From Pontibacter amylolyticus (GTDB lineage: Bacteria > Bacteroidota > Bacteroidia > Cytophagales > Hymenobacteraceae): a stretch of DNA of 64,000 nt. Where the stretch lies: NCBI RefSeq assembly GCF_014638845.1, contig NZ_BMFP01000002.1:576373-640372 (forward strand), written 5' to 3'. The notes beneath the pieces were generated by a model. It had not been told where the DNA came from, made no database searches, and was given only the letters and a program-made list of their open reading frames with translations. Positions 33,304 to 42,264 of the stretch are shown piece by piece. Numbering within the stretch: the first letter of the stretch is position 1; the number at the start of each line of letters is the position of its first letter. Both the position numbers and the translations under genes were made by a program.

Positions 33304-34674
33304 CTAATACATCCTCGGCAATTCAATCCCCTTGATCTTCCGGTACAGGCCGAGTGCGGCCTGGTCGGTGAGGCTGGTCACGTAGTCGGTGATGTGGATG
33401 ATGCGCTCGTAGTCGGAGGAGCCCTCGGGTAGCTGCAGGTAGTGCGGTGGAATGAGGTCGGCTATTTTGCGGTGGTGTTTAGAGTCCCGACGGAAAGCGG
33501 CCTTCATGCAGGCATCCAGCAGGCCGCCAAGCACTTCGAAGCCGGCTGCTTCTATTTCCAGCACGGGTTTGTTGCGGTAGATCAACTCAATGGACAGGCT
33601 TTTGATCTCGTCGAGCACGGGCTTGCAGCTGAGCTCGTTGATGAGCGGTTTGTCGTACGTGCCGACCAGTATGGCTTCTTCGTGCTGCAGGAATATCTGG
33701 GTGGTCTCCTGAATGAGTTTACCGATGATGCGGGCACGCAGATAGCCAATCTCCTCACGCCAATCATAAAAAGTAAGGCTGGACACACGGTCTGGGGCGT
33801 CGTTCAGAATCTGGCGCAACAGGGCTATGCCTTGCTGGTGCGGCACCAGGCCAAGCTTCAGGCCATCTTCAAAGTCGATGATGCGGTAGCAGATGTCGTC
33901 GGCAGCCTCTACCAAAAAAGCGAGTGGGTGACGTTGGAAAAAGACCTGATCGCCGGATCCTTTATTCAATAAGCCCAGTTCCTGCGCGATGGTATTGAAC
34001 CAGGCCTTCTCTGTCTGGAAAAAACCGTACTTCTTCTCGCTGGTGCTTTTAGTGCCCTTTATTTCCGGCTGCGACTCCTTTGGGTATTTGGTGAACGTAG
34101 CCAGTGTGGTGTAAGTCAGGCTCAGGCCACCTGGCAGGTTGCAGTGCGCCGGATAGGTATAGGTGAGTACCCGGAAGCCAGCTGCATTGCCTTCGAAGCG
34201 CTGCAGATCAGATTTTTGTGCCTCTGTCAGGGTGGTCAGGAAAGGCTGGGCCTCCTCGCTCAGAAAGTAAGCCGAGATGGCGTCTTCGCCGGAGTGCCCA
34301 AACGGCGGGTTGCCGATGTCGTGCGCCAGGCAGGCAGCCGCTACAATATCGCCAAAGTCAGCTTCCTGTATATTTTTGTCGCCAGTCAGTTCCGGGTAAC
34401 GCTCCAGTATGCTTTTGCCCACGATGCGGCCCAGGGAGCGACCCACCACTGAAGCTTCGAGGCTGTGCGTGAGGCGGGTGTGCACGAAGTCGCTCTCGGG
34501 CATCGGCATCACCTGCGTCTTGTTCTGCAGGCGGCGGAAGGCCGAGGAGAACACGATGCGGTCGTAGTCACGCTGAAACTCGCCGCGGACTGATTCGTCT
34601 GAGCTATACTTATGGTCGGTTGTTTCGAAGCGTTTCTTAGAAATTAAGCGTTCCCAGGAGGTAGAAAGGTTCAT
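33304..34674 (-). CDS. dgt: deoxyguanosinetriphosphate triphosphohydrolase-like dNTPase
   Basis: 456 aa HD-superfamily dNTP triphosphohydrolase. Residues 36-60 (DYDRIVFSSAFRRLQNKTQV) and His70 in RLTHSLE are typical, and the metal-binding HD pair is His118-Asp119 in AACLAHDIGNPPFGH, with His126 nearby. Length and a C-terminal helical half fit the dGTPase family that hydrolyses dNTP to the nucleoside and triphosphate, thus shaping nucleotide pools. Paralogues of the family differ in substrate preference, so dGTP specificity is not shown. It precedes the DUF3667 gene's 3' end by 18 bp in the same direction. Confidence 0.9.
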   Translation of the reverse strand: MNLSTSWERLISKKRFETTDHKYSSDESVRGEFQRDYDRIVFSSAFRRLQNKTQVMPMPESDFVHTRLTHSLEASVVGRSLGRIVGKSILERYPELTGDKNIQEADFGDIVAAACLAHDIGNPPFGHSGEDAISAYFLSEEAQPFLTTLTEAQKSDLQRFEGNAAGFRVLTYTYPAHCNLPGGLSLTYTTLATFTKYPKESQPEIKGTKSTSEKKYGFFQTEKAWFNTIAQELGLLNKGSGDQVFFQRHPLAFLVEAADDICYRIIDFEDGLKLGLVPHQQGIALLRQILNDAPDRVSSLTFYDWREEIGYLRARIIGKLIQETTQIFLQHEEAILVGTYDKPLINELSCKPVLDEIKSLSIELIYRNKPVLEIEAAGFEVLGGLLDACMKAAFRRDSKHHRKIADLIPPHYLQLPEGSSDYERIIHITDYVTSLTDQAALGLYRKIKGIELPRMY

Positions 34675-34692
34675 GTCGTAATAGGGTATAAA

Positions 34693-35586
34693 TTAACTGA
34701 ACAGGACGCTGACACCAACGGTGGCCACAAACAGAATGGCCAGCGAGGCCAGGTAAGTCAGGAAAATGGGGAGCAGTTTAACTGCCGTACGCAGGTACGA
34801 TTCCTTGTATACATAGCGCAACGCGAAAAACAAATAGGCCATGCTAATTAGAAATACCCATCCATTGGTGTCAAAGCTGCTGAAAACCACCTCAACAAGT
34901 ATGGCAAACATGATCAGCAGGAACACAAAGGTATGGAAATGAACAGAGAACATCAGGTGCTCCACGTAATTACGCCGCTGGGACCAATAAAACAGGTATA
35001 GGATGAACCCGAAAAAGGGCATCAGCACAAACATCATGAACGAGATGTTCTTCAGTAGCTTCTGCCGGGCCTGTTCTTCGTTGTTGAGAAAGTTTCTGAA
35101 CTTGTTATCTACCTCCTTATTGATAATGACAGATGCGGTGTCGTTGCGAGCGAGACCGACCTGTGACCTGGCCAACGAGTCAGCCTGCATTACCCGGGCG
35201 GCGGCGTCCGGGTTAGTCGCCTCCAACTGTGCTTTTGCTCCATCAACATCACTGACTACAAGACTCTCCGAGGCAAACAAAGCGATCGTGGTAAAGAAAA
35301 AGATGCTTACAAACACGTAAAGCCTGAATGGAGGAACGTAAGAAGCCCGCTGGCCCAGGTTGAATTTTTCGGTCAGGTAACCAGGGCGGGTGATCAGGTA
35401 CTTGAACGTGCGCCAGAATTTAGTGTCATAGTGCAAGGTGCTTTCAAACGCCTCCTCTACCAGGTGCTTTACCGGTACGTTCAGGTCATGGTTTTCCTGT
35501 CCGCAGTTGGGGCAGTAGTTGTTCACCTCCTCAAAGGTATAGCCGCAGTTAGGGCATTGTACAAACTTTCGTCTTCTCTTCGCCAT
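34693..35586 (-). CDS. DUF3667 membrane protein with zinc ribbon
   Basis: 297 aa. The N-terminus has two CxxC knuckles (CPNCGY at residues about 9-14 and CPNCGQ at about 28-33) forming a zinc ribbon; next comes the DUF3667 signature, FWRTFKYLITRPGYLTEKF and RASYVPPFRLYVFVSIFF, then about five membrane helices separated by a hydrophilic insertion with Asn/Asp-rich residues (about 115-175). DUF3667 is a Bacteroidota family of unknown function. It is upstream of dgt in the same direction. Confidence 0.9.
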   Translation of the reverse strand: MAKRRRKFVQCPNCGYTFEEVNNYCPNCGQENHDLNVPVKHLVEEAFESTLHYDTKFWRTFKYLITRPGYLTEKFNLGQRASYVPPFRLYVFVSIFFFTTIALFASESLVVSDVDGAKAQLEATNPDAAARVMQADSLARSQVGLARNDTASVIINKEVDNKFRNFLNNEEQARQKLLKNISFMMFVLMPFFGFILYLFYWSQRRNYVEHLMFSVHFHTFVFLLIMFAILVEVVFSSFDTNGWVFLISMAYLFFALRYVYKESYLRTAVKLLPIFLTYLASLAILFVATVGVSVLFS

Positions 35587-35930
35587 AGGCTTGCTCGGGC
35601 AGTACGCTTAACTTGTCAAATATAGTATACTCACTATAATAAAACTACCATTGGCTTCTTGGCAAAAATCCATGGTTACCGCAATAATTCATTGTTGCAA
35701 CAAAGTAAACGTGATTTATGATGTTACCTTTTACGTTTTTAAAGTCAGGGCAATGGTGTATGTTAGCTTCTGAGCTGTGTTTTTAAGTAAAAATCAATCA
35801 GGCTGGGTGTTTTGTGCTAGTTACCTTTTGTGGTAAAGTCTCCTTTTCGTGCAGCTAATGTTTTACAACATTTGTACAGTTACTCGAGCCTATTCCGAGC
35901 GATGGAAAACAGACTGTCCCTTTCCAAGCA

Positions 35931-36005
35931 ATGAAAACTACACGCGAGCTACTGACAAAACCCTGCGTCGGGTATACGCTTACGCTCCTGGAGCATATGC
36001 CCTGA
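35931..36005 (+). CDS. possible 24-codon small ORF (uncertain)
   Basis: ATG at 35931 opens a 24-codon frame (starts MKTTRELLTKPCVGY, ends LLEHMP) closed by TGA at 36003-36005. Its ATG overlaps the stop of an 11-codon frame (35902-35934) as ATGA, and an intrinsic terminator begins 25 bp after the stop. This layout resembles a small transcription unit, but such short frames arise by chance and no homologue is recognised. Confidence 0.2.
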   Translation: MKTTRELLTKPCVGYTLTLLEHMP

Positions 36006-36030
36006 CATCTGAAAACAAACCTTAATCCTG

Positions 36031-36070
36031 AAAAGCAACCAGAAACATTCATTTGTTCCTGGTTGCTTTT
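36031..36070 (+). terminator. intrinsic terminator without an annotated upstream gene
   Basis: AAAAGCAACCAG (36031-36042) pairs with CTGGTTGCTTTT (36059-36070); the T tract continues to 36073. It could work in both directions because of the A run at the left, but the minus-strand genes do not end here. Confidence 0.85.
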
Positions 36071-36175
36071 TTTATTTTTATTCAAGGTTAAACTATAAAA
36101 AAATCAAGGCGTAGAGATTAGTGGAGTTCTCCCATCCGGACAAGGATGTTCGCACATTATGTTTAACCAAAACCA

Positions 36176-36184
36176 AAAGGAGGT
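36176..36184 (+). promoter_or_regulatory. strong Shine-Dalgarno sequence of the Hsp20 gene
   Basis: AAAGGAGGT stands 6 bp before the ATG at 36191 and is a full match to a typical anti-Shine-Dalgarno tail. Most genes in this window, as in Bacteroidota generally, have no such sequence, so this gene should be translated unusually strongly or differently regulated. Confidence 0.7.
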
Positions 36185-36190
36185 ACCACT

Positions 36191-36664
36191 ATGAAACCAA
36201 TGAAGAAAGAACGCACAGGAGGTGAGAGTCTCGCCCCCAGATCGTTCTTCACAGATTTTTTCAGCGACGTAGATCGCTTTTTTGAGAACGACCTGCTACG
36301 CATGCCGGCACAGATCGGGCGGCAGATCATGCGGAACATGCCCGCTACCAATATCCGAGAAAACGACAGAGAGTATACCATAGAATTGGCGGCCCCAGGT
36401 ATGGCGAAAGATGATTTTGCAGTAGACATAGACGAGGGCATGCTGACGATCAGCAGTCAGAAAGAGCAGGACAGCACGACTGAAGAAGATAACTATACCC
36501 GCCGTGAGTATAACTACAGCTCGTTCAGCCGCTCGTTCAAGCTGCCAGATGCCGTGAAGGCAGAAGAAATAAAGGCGCGCTACGAAGAGGGCGTGCTGAA
36601 AATAACTGTACCAAAGCAGGAGCAGGCAAATGCCGGCAACCGCAAGCGCGTCAGCATCGAGTAA
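36191..36664 (+). CDS. small heat shock protein (Hsp20/alpha-crystallin family)
   Basis: 157 aa. The alpha-crystallin domain covers residues about 50-145 (ATNIRENDREYTIELAAPGM, KDDFAVDIDEGMLTI, EYNYSSFSRSFKLPD, EGVLKITVPK with the I-x-I/V-like C-terminal strand). It acts as an ATP-independent holdase in the cytosol. The gene has a near-perfect Shine-Dalgarno sequence, an AT-rich region and terminator upstream, and its own strong terminator downstream, so it is monocistronic. No CIRCE or ROSE element could be recognised. Confidence 0.93.
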   Translation: MKPMKKERTGGESLAPRSFFTDFFSDVDRFFENDLLRMPAQIGRQIMRNMPATNIRENDREYTIELAAPGMAKDDFAVDIDEGMLTISSQKEQDSTTEEDNYTRREYNYSSFSRSFKLPDAVKAEEIKARYEEGVLKITVPKQEQANAGNRKRVSIE

Positions 36665-36678
36665 GGTGCCAGGCGAAA

Positions 36679-36711
36679 CAGAAAAGGGAGGCCGTCGGCC
36701 TCCCTTTTCTG
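36679..36711. terminator. bidirectional intrinsic terminator
   Basis: CAGAAAAGGGAGGCC (36679-36693) pairs perfectly with GGCCTCCCTTTTCTG (36697-36711) around a 3-nt loop GTC, then TTTA. It serves the Hsp20 gene on the + strand and adjoins the stop of the minus-strand gene at 36713. Confidence 0.88.
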
Positions 36712-36712
36712 T

Positions 36713-38884
36713 TTATTGCACTTTGACCACTTTCGTGACGCCGCTGTTTGAGCCTTCGCTCCAGCGCAGCACATAAGTGCCCGATGCCAGGTCAGCGACA
36801 TTGATCACGACAACGTCCGTTCCGTCAGTCACTGTGGCTGTCACGTCGCGCACAAGCCTGCCCTGCAGATCGTACAGCTGCATGCTCAGGTCGGAGGAGC
36901 TGCGCACCAGGTACTCGATGCGTATGGTTTCGCCAGGGGTGCCATCGGCATTGCTGGTGAGGCCGATCGGGTTCGGGTATACCTTGAAAACACGCAGATC
37001 GCTTGGATTAAGCACCTGCACCCGTGCCGAGAAAGCTTCCGTGTTGTCTGTGTAAACTACGCGCAGACGGTAATAGCTGCGGCGAGGCAACGGATCACTG
37101 TCTGTAAAGGTATAGTCGCGGGCCTGGCCGGAGGCGGGAACTTCGCCTACGTCTTCCCACTGCTGTCCATCCTGGCTGCGCTGTACCACAAAGCGCGCTA
37201 TGCCTTGCTCCGTGCTGGTTGTCCAGATCACATTCACGGCGCCGGCACTCGAAAAGGAAGCGTCAAAGGTAAAGATCTCGGAAGCCAGGTTACAGTCGCC
37301 GTCCAGCTTCGGTGTCATAGGAGAGCGGCCGCCACAGGCCAGCGGGCCCAGGCTACGGCTCAGCACTAGGTTGGCCCCGGCTATATCAGGCGGCGTCAGG
37401 TCACGGATCTGCTTTTGGCGGCCAATATTGTAGTGCATCAGGGTGTTCGGCAAAATAACGTGGCCAAGCTGGTGCGCATGCCCTAACTCGTGCAGGATCA
37501 CGGTTTCAAAGTCGAACTGATTGGCGGTTGGGCCTCCCGGGCCATACTGCCAGGTGATGTTGCTGTTGATCTCCATGTCGAACTCGGTGAGCCAGAAGAC
37601 CGTGTCGCGGCGGGTGCCGTTGATGGATACGCAGCCTCTGTACTTGCTGATGGTGCGGGCCAGCACACTCTGGCCTGTCACAGAGGAAGGCGCGAAGCGG
37701 ATAACGCTGCGGCCGTCGTCGGCTGCGCTCTCCGTTGTGGTAGTCGCTCCCACCACCCAGTTTACGTTCGTGGTGCACACCCAATTGTTTACGGCGCGTC
37801 TGAAGCCCTCCTGAGCGGCGGCTCTGCTTTGCAGGCTGGGAGCGAACTGAATGGTATAGCCGCCTTTCTGGTTGGCATCGATCAGGGCAGGCTGAAAAGG
37901 CGTGTTGCCACCCTCGGCCACTACGTTCGAGTAGGCGAACTCAATGATGAGGGTTCCGTCGCTCATACCTGAAGTCCCGTCATTGGCGGTTACTTTCACG
38001 CGGCCTGTTCCGGCTGTGCCACCCGTCTCGGTATAGGAAGGTACCATTACTTTGATCTGGGTATTGCTCCAGGACACATAGTCAGAGGCGTAGGGGCGCA
38101 CCAGGGTCGTGCCGCCATCGTCGGCGTTGGGGAACTCCACAAATCCTTTTCCGCGGGTGCTGCCGAAGCCGGTACCGGTAATGGTCAGTACCGCTCCGGT
38201 GCCGGCGCTGGTGCGCGTCGGGCTAATGCCGGTGACGGTCGGCGCCTGCGTAGCTTGCGTGCTCTCCTGCTTCAGCTGGGCCTTTATACCTGACTCCAGC
38301 CTGTCGTTGGCTACCACTGTTTTGTATTGCTGCCCCATGCGCGCCGTCACGGTCTGGTATACCTCCTGCACCGATTTGTATTGGTTAAACGGATCGGCCG
38401 CGATGCCCCGCTCCACATCGTAGCGTACGAAACCCTGCCGGCTGGCGTATGGCCTGGTGATGACGGAAGCCGCACTGGCTACTATACCTGCAGGCGCGCC
38501 CTTGGTCAGGAAAAACAGGCCCTGCTGCCCTTTTCTCAACTGCAAAGCAGACGAGACCGTGTGCATTGCCAGTCCTACCGTGCCACCATCCGTGATCACC
38601 TCTACCTGGCGCTCCTTCAACTCCCCCTTGAAAACCTTGAAAAGCCGGACAGTGTGCGCGGTATAGATAAGCTCCTTTCGGGCATCCCAGAACGAACGCT
38701 GGGCCACCACTTCGCCTTCTACAATTATATCGGCTGCTTTGATGCGCTCCTCAAGCGAAACAGGTACCATGTGCAAGTCTTCGGAGGCACGTGCTGCAAA
38801 GGAAATCACCGAAAGAAGGAGTGCCAACAACATGGCAGCGCTTCGCGACCCCAGGCGGTCAGGTGTTAGGAGTATGGTGGTCAT
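36713..38884 (-). CDS. metzincin-type metalloprotease with IPT/TIG domain and type IX secretion sorting domain
   Basis: 723 aa. Signal peptide (LLALLLSVISFAARA), an unassigned beta domain (about 35-200), an IPT/TIG domain (about 213-310: PTVTGISPTRTSAGTGAVLT, ITGTGFG), then a catalytic domain with HExxHxxGxxH-type zinc motif HELGHAHQLGH (His465, Glu466, His469, His475), followed by LMHYNIGRQKQIRDLTPPD as the Met-turn region. The C-terminus (residues about 640-723: FKVYPNP, LYDLQGRLVRDV, LASGTYVLRW) is a T9SS type A sorting signal. It is therefore predicted to be secreted by the type IX system and attached at the surface. Substrate unknown. Confidence 0.9.
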   Translation of the reverse strand: MTTILLTPDRLGSRSAAMLLALLLSVISFAARASEDLHMVPVSLEERIKAADIIVEGEVVAQRSFWDARKELIYTAHTVRLFKVFKGELKERQVEVITDGGTVGLAMHTVSSALQLRKGQQGLFFLTKGAPAGIVASAASVITRPYASRQGFVRYDVERGIAADPFNQYKSVQEVYQTVTARMGQQYKTVVANDRLESGIKAQLKQESTQATQAPTVTGISPTRTSAGTGAVLTITGTGFGSTRGKGFVEFPNADDGGTTLVRPYASDYVSWSNTQIKVMVPSYTETGGTAGTGRVKVTANDGTSGMSDGTLIIEFAYSNVVAEGGNTPFQPALIDANQKGGYTIQFAPSLQSRAAAQEGFRRAVNNWVCTTNVNWVVGATTTTESAADDGRSVIRFAPSSVTGQSVLARTISKYRGCVSINGTRRDTVFWLTEFDMEINSNITWQYGPGGPTANQFDFETVILHELGHAHQLGHVILPNTLMHYNIGRQKQIRDLTPPDIAGANLVLSRSLGPLACGGRSPMTPKLDGDCNLASEIFTFDASFSSAGAVNVIWTTSTEQGIARFVVQRSQDGQQWEDVGEVPASGQARDYTFTDSDPLPRRSYYRLRVVYTDNTEAFSARVQVLNPSDLRVFKVYPNPIGLTSNADGTPGETIRIEYLVRSSSDLSMQLYDLQGRLVRDVTATVTDGTDVVVINVADLASGTYVLRWSEGSNSGVTKVVKVQ

Positions 38885-39072
38885 AGACTGGTGCGGATTG
38901 TCAGTTTAACTGTCGGTAAAATTAGAATGTCGCATTGCAAAGCGGCCATAACGTACTATTACGGAAAAGGATGCGCCGTGGTATGCCCGGTTTACTGCCA
39001 AATATAATAAAATTGTGTGTCGGGTGAAGTAAGTCAGGTATAGCTTTTGTCTGGGAGCAGCAGTTTTGAGTA

Positions 39073-40152
39073 CTAATGCGCCAGCGCGGACTTTATCAGG
39101 ATGAACTCGTTGATGTTGTCGGAGTTGATGACGCCTGCCAGCCGCCCGTTTTCGAGCACCGGGAAAAGGGGCGCCTTGGTCTTCTGCAGTTCGGTATAGG
39201 CCTCGGCGAGCTTGTCCTGCACGTTAAAAGCCTTTACTTCCTGCGTCATGATGTCCGACACGGGGCTTTCGGTCTTCTCTTCTTTCACCGCCTGAATCAG
39301 TTGCATGCGCGTGAGCGTGCCCATGACCTCTCCGTCCAGCTCTACTACAAAGTCGTGTTCAGAGCCTTTGAGGAGTTTGGCGAGGGCATCACGTACCGTT
39401 TCGGAAGGGGCCAGGGTCACGAAATTGGTCATCATGCCTTCGCGCACCTGGTGGCCGCGCAAAAACTCGATGTGCTGCACCACGATGTTCTCGGACCAGG
39501 CGCCAAAAAACACGAAGATACCGATCAGGATTAGGAAAGGGTTGTAGAAAAAGCCGATGAACATGAAGAAGATGGCCAGCATCTGGCCCAGGTTGGCCGC
39601 TATCTGAGTTGCCCGCACTCTGCCCAGTTTGAAGGCCAGGAGCGCCCGGAGCACGCGGCCGCCATCCATCGGGAAGGCAGGTATAGCGTTGAAGACGACG
39701 AGCATCATGTTGACGAAAAACAACAGGTATAGGAAGTTAGCCGGCGTAATGCGACTGAAAAAAGACTCGTCCGGCAGCTCGCGCAGCGGCGGGAGGATCA
39801 GCCAGAGCACGAAGGCGATCACCACGTTTACGGCGGGGCCGGCAATGGCAATCAACAGCTCCTGCTTCGGGTTTTCAGGTATGCGCTCCAGGCTGGCCAC
39901 ACCGCCGATCGGCAAAAGCGTGATCATTTTGGTGCCCACGCCATAGCGTTTCGCCATAAGCGCATGGCCCAGTTCGTGCAGCACCACGCACAAAAAGATG
40001 GTCAGCACAAAGGCGACCGAGAGCAGGGTGGTAGCCAGGTCGGAGCCGCGCTGCATTTCCGAAAACACGATCCAGCCGATCAGGATCAGGAATGTCCAGT
40101 GCATCAGAATCTTGATACCCGCTATTCTGCCAAGGTTAAGGGACCATTTCAT
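39073..40152 (-). CDS. site-2 protease family (M50) membrane metalloprotease with CBS domains
   Basis: 359 aa with about six membrane helices. The zinc motif HELGH is at His59-Glu60-His63 in VVLHELGHALMAKRYG, and the third ligand Asp163 lies in FNAIPAFPMDGGRVLRA. Two CBS domains occupy about residues 235-355 (MTNFVTLAPSETVRDALAKL; SDIMTQEVKAFNVQD). This is the SpoIVFB-like M50 type with CBS-pair, in which adenine-nucleotide binding is thought to regulate the protease. It cleaves a membrane-embedded substrate, unknown here. Confidence 0.92.
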   Translation of the reverse strand: MKWSLNLGRIAGIKILMHWTFLILIGWIVFSEMQRGSDLATTLLSVAFVLTIFLCVVLHELGHALMAKRYGVGTKMITLLPIGGVASLERIPENPKQELLIAIAGPAVNVVIAFVLWLILPPLRELPDESFFSRITPANFLYLLFFVNMMLVVFNAIPAFPMDGGRVLRALLAFKLGRVRATQIAANLGQMLAIFFMFIGFFYNPFLILIGIFVFFGAWSENIVVQHIEFLRGHQVREGMMTNFVTLAPSETVRDALAKLLKGSEHDFVVELDGEVMGTLTRMQLIQAVKEEKTESPVSDIMTQEVKAFNVQDKLAEAYTELQKTKAPLFPVLENGRLAGVINSDNINEFILIKSALAH

Positions 40153-40240
40153 AGGGCGTCTCTACAAGTCGTGTTATACCTGTAACGTGCTTATAAAGTA
40201 TAGGTTAGCAGCCTGGGGAGCTTTGTTTCAGCGCTATGCC

Positions 40241-41218
40241 TTAGCCCAAAAGCTGGGGCACCACCTTGTCACCGAACACCTCGATAAAGCGCTCCTGCTC
40301 CAGGTTGACGTTGTGCAGAATCAGCTGGCTGAAGCCCAGGTCGAGGTCCTGCTGCAGCCACTCCACGTGCTGGTTTGGGTCGGAGGAGATGCGCACATGC
40401 TCGCGCAGGTCTTCTTCGCGCACAAACATAGCCGCCTGCTCCAGCTGCTTGGCGGTACGCAGGTCGGAGAGCACCGCGCTCGGGAAGATGTTGGAACGCC
40501 ACTGTTCATGGGCTCCCTGCAGCGCCCTTTTATCATCCTTGTCGTAAGACAGCTGCACTTTCAGGTACATGGGTTTTCCCTCGCCGCCCTTACGGAAAGC
40601 ATCCACCATTTTCTTAAGCTCCTTGGGCGGCTTCGAAACCGTGATCATGCCGTCGGCCCAGCCGCCCACCCATTCGGCGGTTTCCTCAGTGATGGCCGCC
40701 CCGATGATCTTGGGGGCTACCTTGGCGCGGGTCCAGAGTTTGGCCTCTTCCACCGTCACCAAGCCGTGGTGGGTGACGGTTTCGCCGTTCCAGAGCGCCC
40801 GGATGATGTCGACGCACTCCTTCAGGCGATCGTTACGGTCCTGTTTCACGGGCCAGTGCTCACCCGTGATCTGTTCGTTGATGTACTGCCCACTGCCCAT
40901 GGCGACCCAAAATCTTTCCGGAAACATCTCGGCCAGCGTGGCCGCAGCCTGCGCGATGATGGCCGGATGGTAGCGCTGCCCGGGCGCGTTGACGATACCG
41001 AAGGGCAGTTTGGTGGCCTGCATAGCCGCTCCGAGCCAGGACCACGCAAAACCGCTCTCGCCCTGGTCGAGGCTCCAGGGCGCGAAGTGATCTGACGACA
41101 TGGAGGCGTTGAAGCCTGCCTGCTCGGCCTGTTGCACAAACCGGAGGAGTTCGCTTGGCTTAAACTGTTCGTGCGAGGCGTGGTAGCCGATGCGGAGTGT
41201 GCTGTCTTGTTGCTTCAT
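40241..41218 (-). CDS. FMN-dependent LLM-class oxidoreductase (luciferase-like)
   Basis: 325 aa luciferase-like TIM barrel. Recognisable blocks: FKPSELLRFVQQAEQAGFNA, SMSSDHFAPWS, VNAPGQRYHPAIIAQAAATL, FPERFWVAMGSGQYINEQIT and EWVGGWADGMITVSKPP. These fit the TIGR03885-type group of non-F420 flavin oxidoreductases. It should use reduced FMN on an unknown small substrate. The start ATG directly follows a CTATACCT motif. The adjoining genes point the same way but have no obvious link. Confidence 0.88.
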   Translation of the reverse strand: MKQQDSTLRIGYHASHEQFKPSELLRFVQQAEQAGFNASMSSDHFAPWSLDQGESGFAWSWLGAAMQATKLPFGIVNAPGQRYHPAIIAQAAATLAEMFPERFWVAMGSGQYINEQITGEHWPVKQDRNDRLKECVDIIRALWNGETVTHHGLVTVEEAKLWTRAKVAPKIIGAAITEETAEWVGGWADGMITVSKPPKELKKMVDAFRKGGEGKPMYLKVQLSYDKDDKRALQGAHEQWRSNIFPSAVLSDLRTAKQLEQAAMFVREEDLREHVRISSDPNQHVEWLQQDLDLGFSQLILHNVNLEQERFIEVFGDKVVPQLLG

Positions 41219-41297
41219 AGGTATAGCCGCTTGGGTTTTGGGTAGTAAGGCATACGGCTACACTTTGCGCTTTGGTTTCGAAAGGAGCAACAGGCAC

Positions 41298-41336
41298 AAA
41301 AAAAGAGCAGACCTTCGGGTAGGCCAGCTCCTTTTC
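41298..41336 (-). terminator. imperfect intrinsic terminator of the proline-iminopeptidase-like gene
   Basis: GAGCAGACCT (41305-41314) pairs with AGGCCAGCTC (41321-41330) with two mismatches around a TTCGGG loop. The A run at 41298-41304 yields a U tract on the minus strand. It lies just downstream of the minus-strand gene ending at 41353. Confidence 0.6.
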
Positions 41337-41352
41337 TGGTTAAGCAGCTCGT

Positions 41353-42264
41353 TTACTTTACCTTCGCCAGAAAGTCCTTGACATGTTGGTGGAAGAGCGC
41401 CGTTTGCTCCTGATAAGGGCAGTGGCCGGTGTCCATGGGGCGGTAGGTGGCATTCCTGAACTTGAACAGTTTGTAGTGCTCTGGGCCTACTGACAGGTCG
41501 TTGTTGCCCGAAATAACAAGTACCGGCATTTTGAGTGAGGCACTTTTTACGGTGAAGTCCTGCACATATTCAGGGAAGTCCCATACCTTGCTGCCGAAAT
41601 CCCAGTTGATGGTGGTGTCCATCACGGCGTTCATCTGGTCGAACATCTCCTTTTTGGGGTACATCATTTTGTACATCACTCCCTGTTGGTTAAGTTGCGA
41701 GGCCACGCCGTTGAGCGCTTCGCCAATGGAGCCGCCCGTTTTGCGGAATTCTGACTCCGGCTTGCCCAGCAGGCGTGCACCATTTTTGACATAACTCTCC
41801 AGCGCATCGTTCAGGTATAGCGTGGAGTTGACGAAGATGGCTGCGCTGACACGCTTCGGGTGCTGGTAGGCATACTCAGTGGCGATGGTGCCGCCAAAAG
41901 AGTGCGGCATGAGCATCCATTTGTCGTAGCCCAGGTGCTGGCGCAGTTCCTCAAAGTCCTGCACCACGCGGGCCAGCGAGTAATCCTTGGTTTCGGAACT
42001 GGAAGAGCGACCGCAGCCGCGCTGGTCTACGTAGATCATGGTCATGTCCTGCTCCACCACGTCGCCGCCCAGGGCGTAGAAATACTTGGTCCAGGAGCCG
42101 GGCCCACCGTGGATGAAGAGGCAGGGCTTGCCTTCTCCGGCCATGCGCACATACAGTTGCACGCCGTCGGAGGTGGTGAAGTAAAAGGATTTGTTGACGG
42201 CCTGCGAGAGTTGCGGAAGCGCAAAAAGTATGAGCAGCAGACAGGCAAAGCGTAACTTTTTCAT
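41353..42264 (-). CDS. alpha/beta hydrolase, proline iminopeptidase-like (S33), exported
   Basis: 303 aa with signal peptide (MKKLRFACLLLILFALPQLS, QAV). The S33 proline-iminopeptidase hallmarks are present: HGGPGSW oxyanion motif, DQRGCGRSS, the nucleophile in MLMPHSFGGT (unusual PHSFGG rather than GGSWGG), Asp in ISGNNDLSV and His in DTGHCPYQE. It should cleave N-terminal residues or esters in the periplasm. The altered nucleophile elbow leaves the substrate open. Confidence 0.88.
   Translation of the reverse strand: MKKLRFACLLLILFALPQLSQAVNKSFYFTTSDGVQLYVRMAGEGKPCLFIHGGPGSWTKYFYALGGDVVEQDMTMIYVDQRGCGRSSSSETKDYSLARVVQDFEELRQHLGYDKWMLMPHSFGGTIATEYAYQHPKRVSAAIFVNSTLYLNDALESYVKNGARLLGKPESEFRKTGGSIGEALNGVASQLNQQGVMYKMMYPKKEMFDQMNAVMDTTINWDFGSKVWDFPEYVQDFTVKSASLKMPVLVISGNNDLSVGPEHYKLFKFRNATYRPMDTGHCPYQEQTALFHQHVKDFLAKVK

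Larger units (their letters stand above)
35587..36190. other. 604-bp intergenic region; possible small transcript ending at a + strand terminator
   Basis: The left half (35587-35860) is AT-rich with no gene. The right half has a strong + strand terminator (36031-36070) with no gene upstream of it on that strand, except two very short frames overlapping ATGA-style: codons at 35902-35934 (10 aa) and 35931-36005 (24 aa). This suggests a small RNA or peptide-coding transcript, or a leader. Beyond the terminator, the Hsp20 leader begins. Confidence 0.4.
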
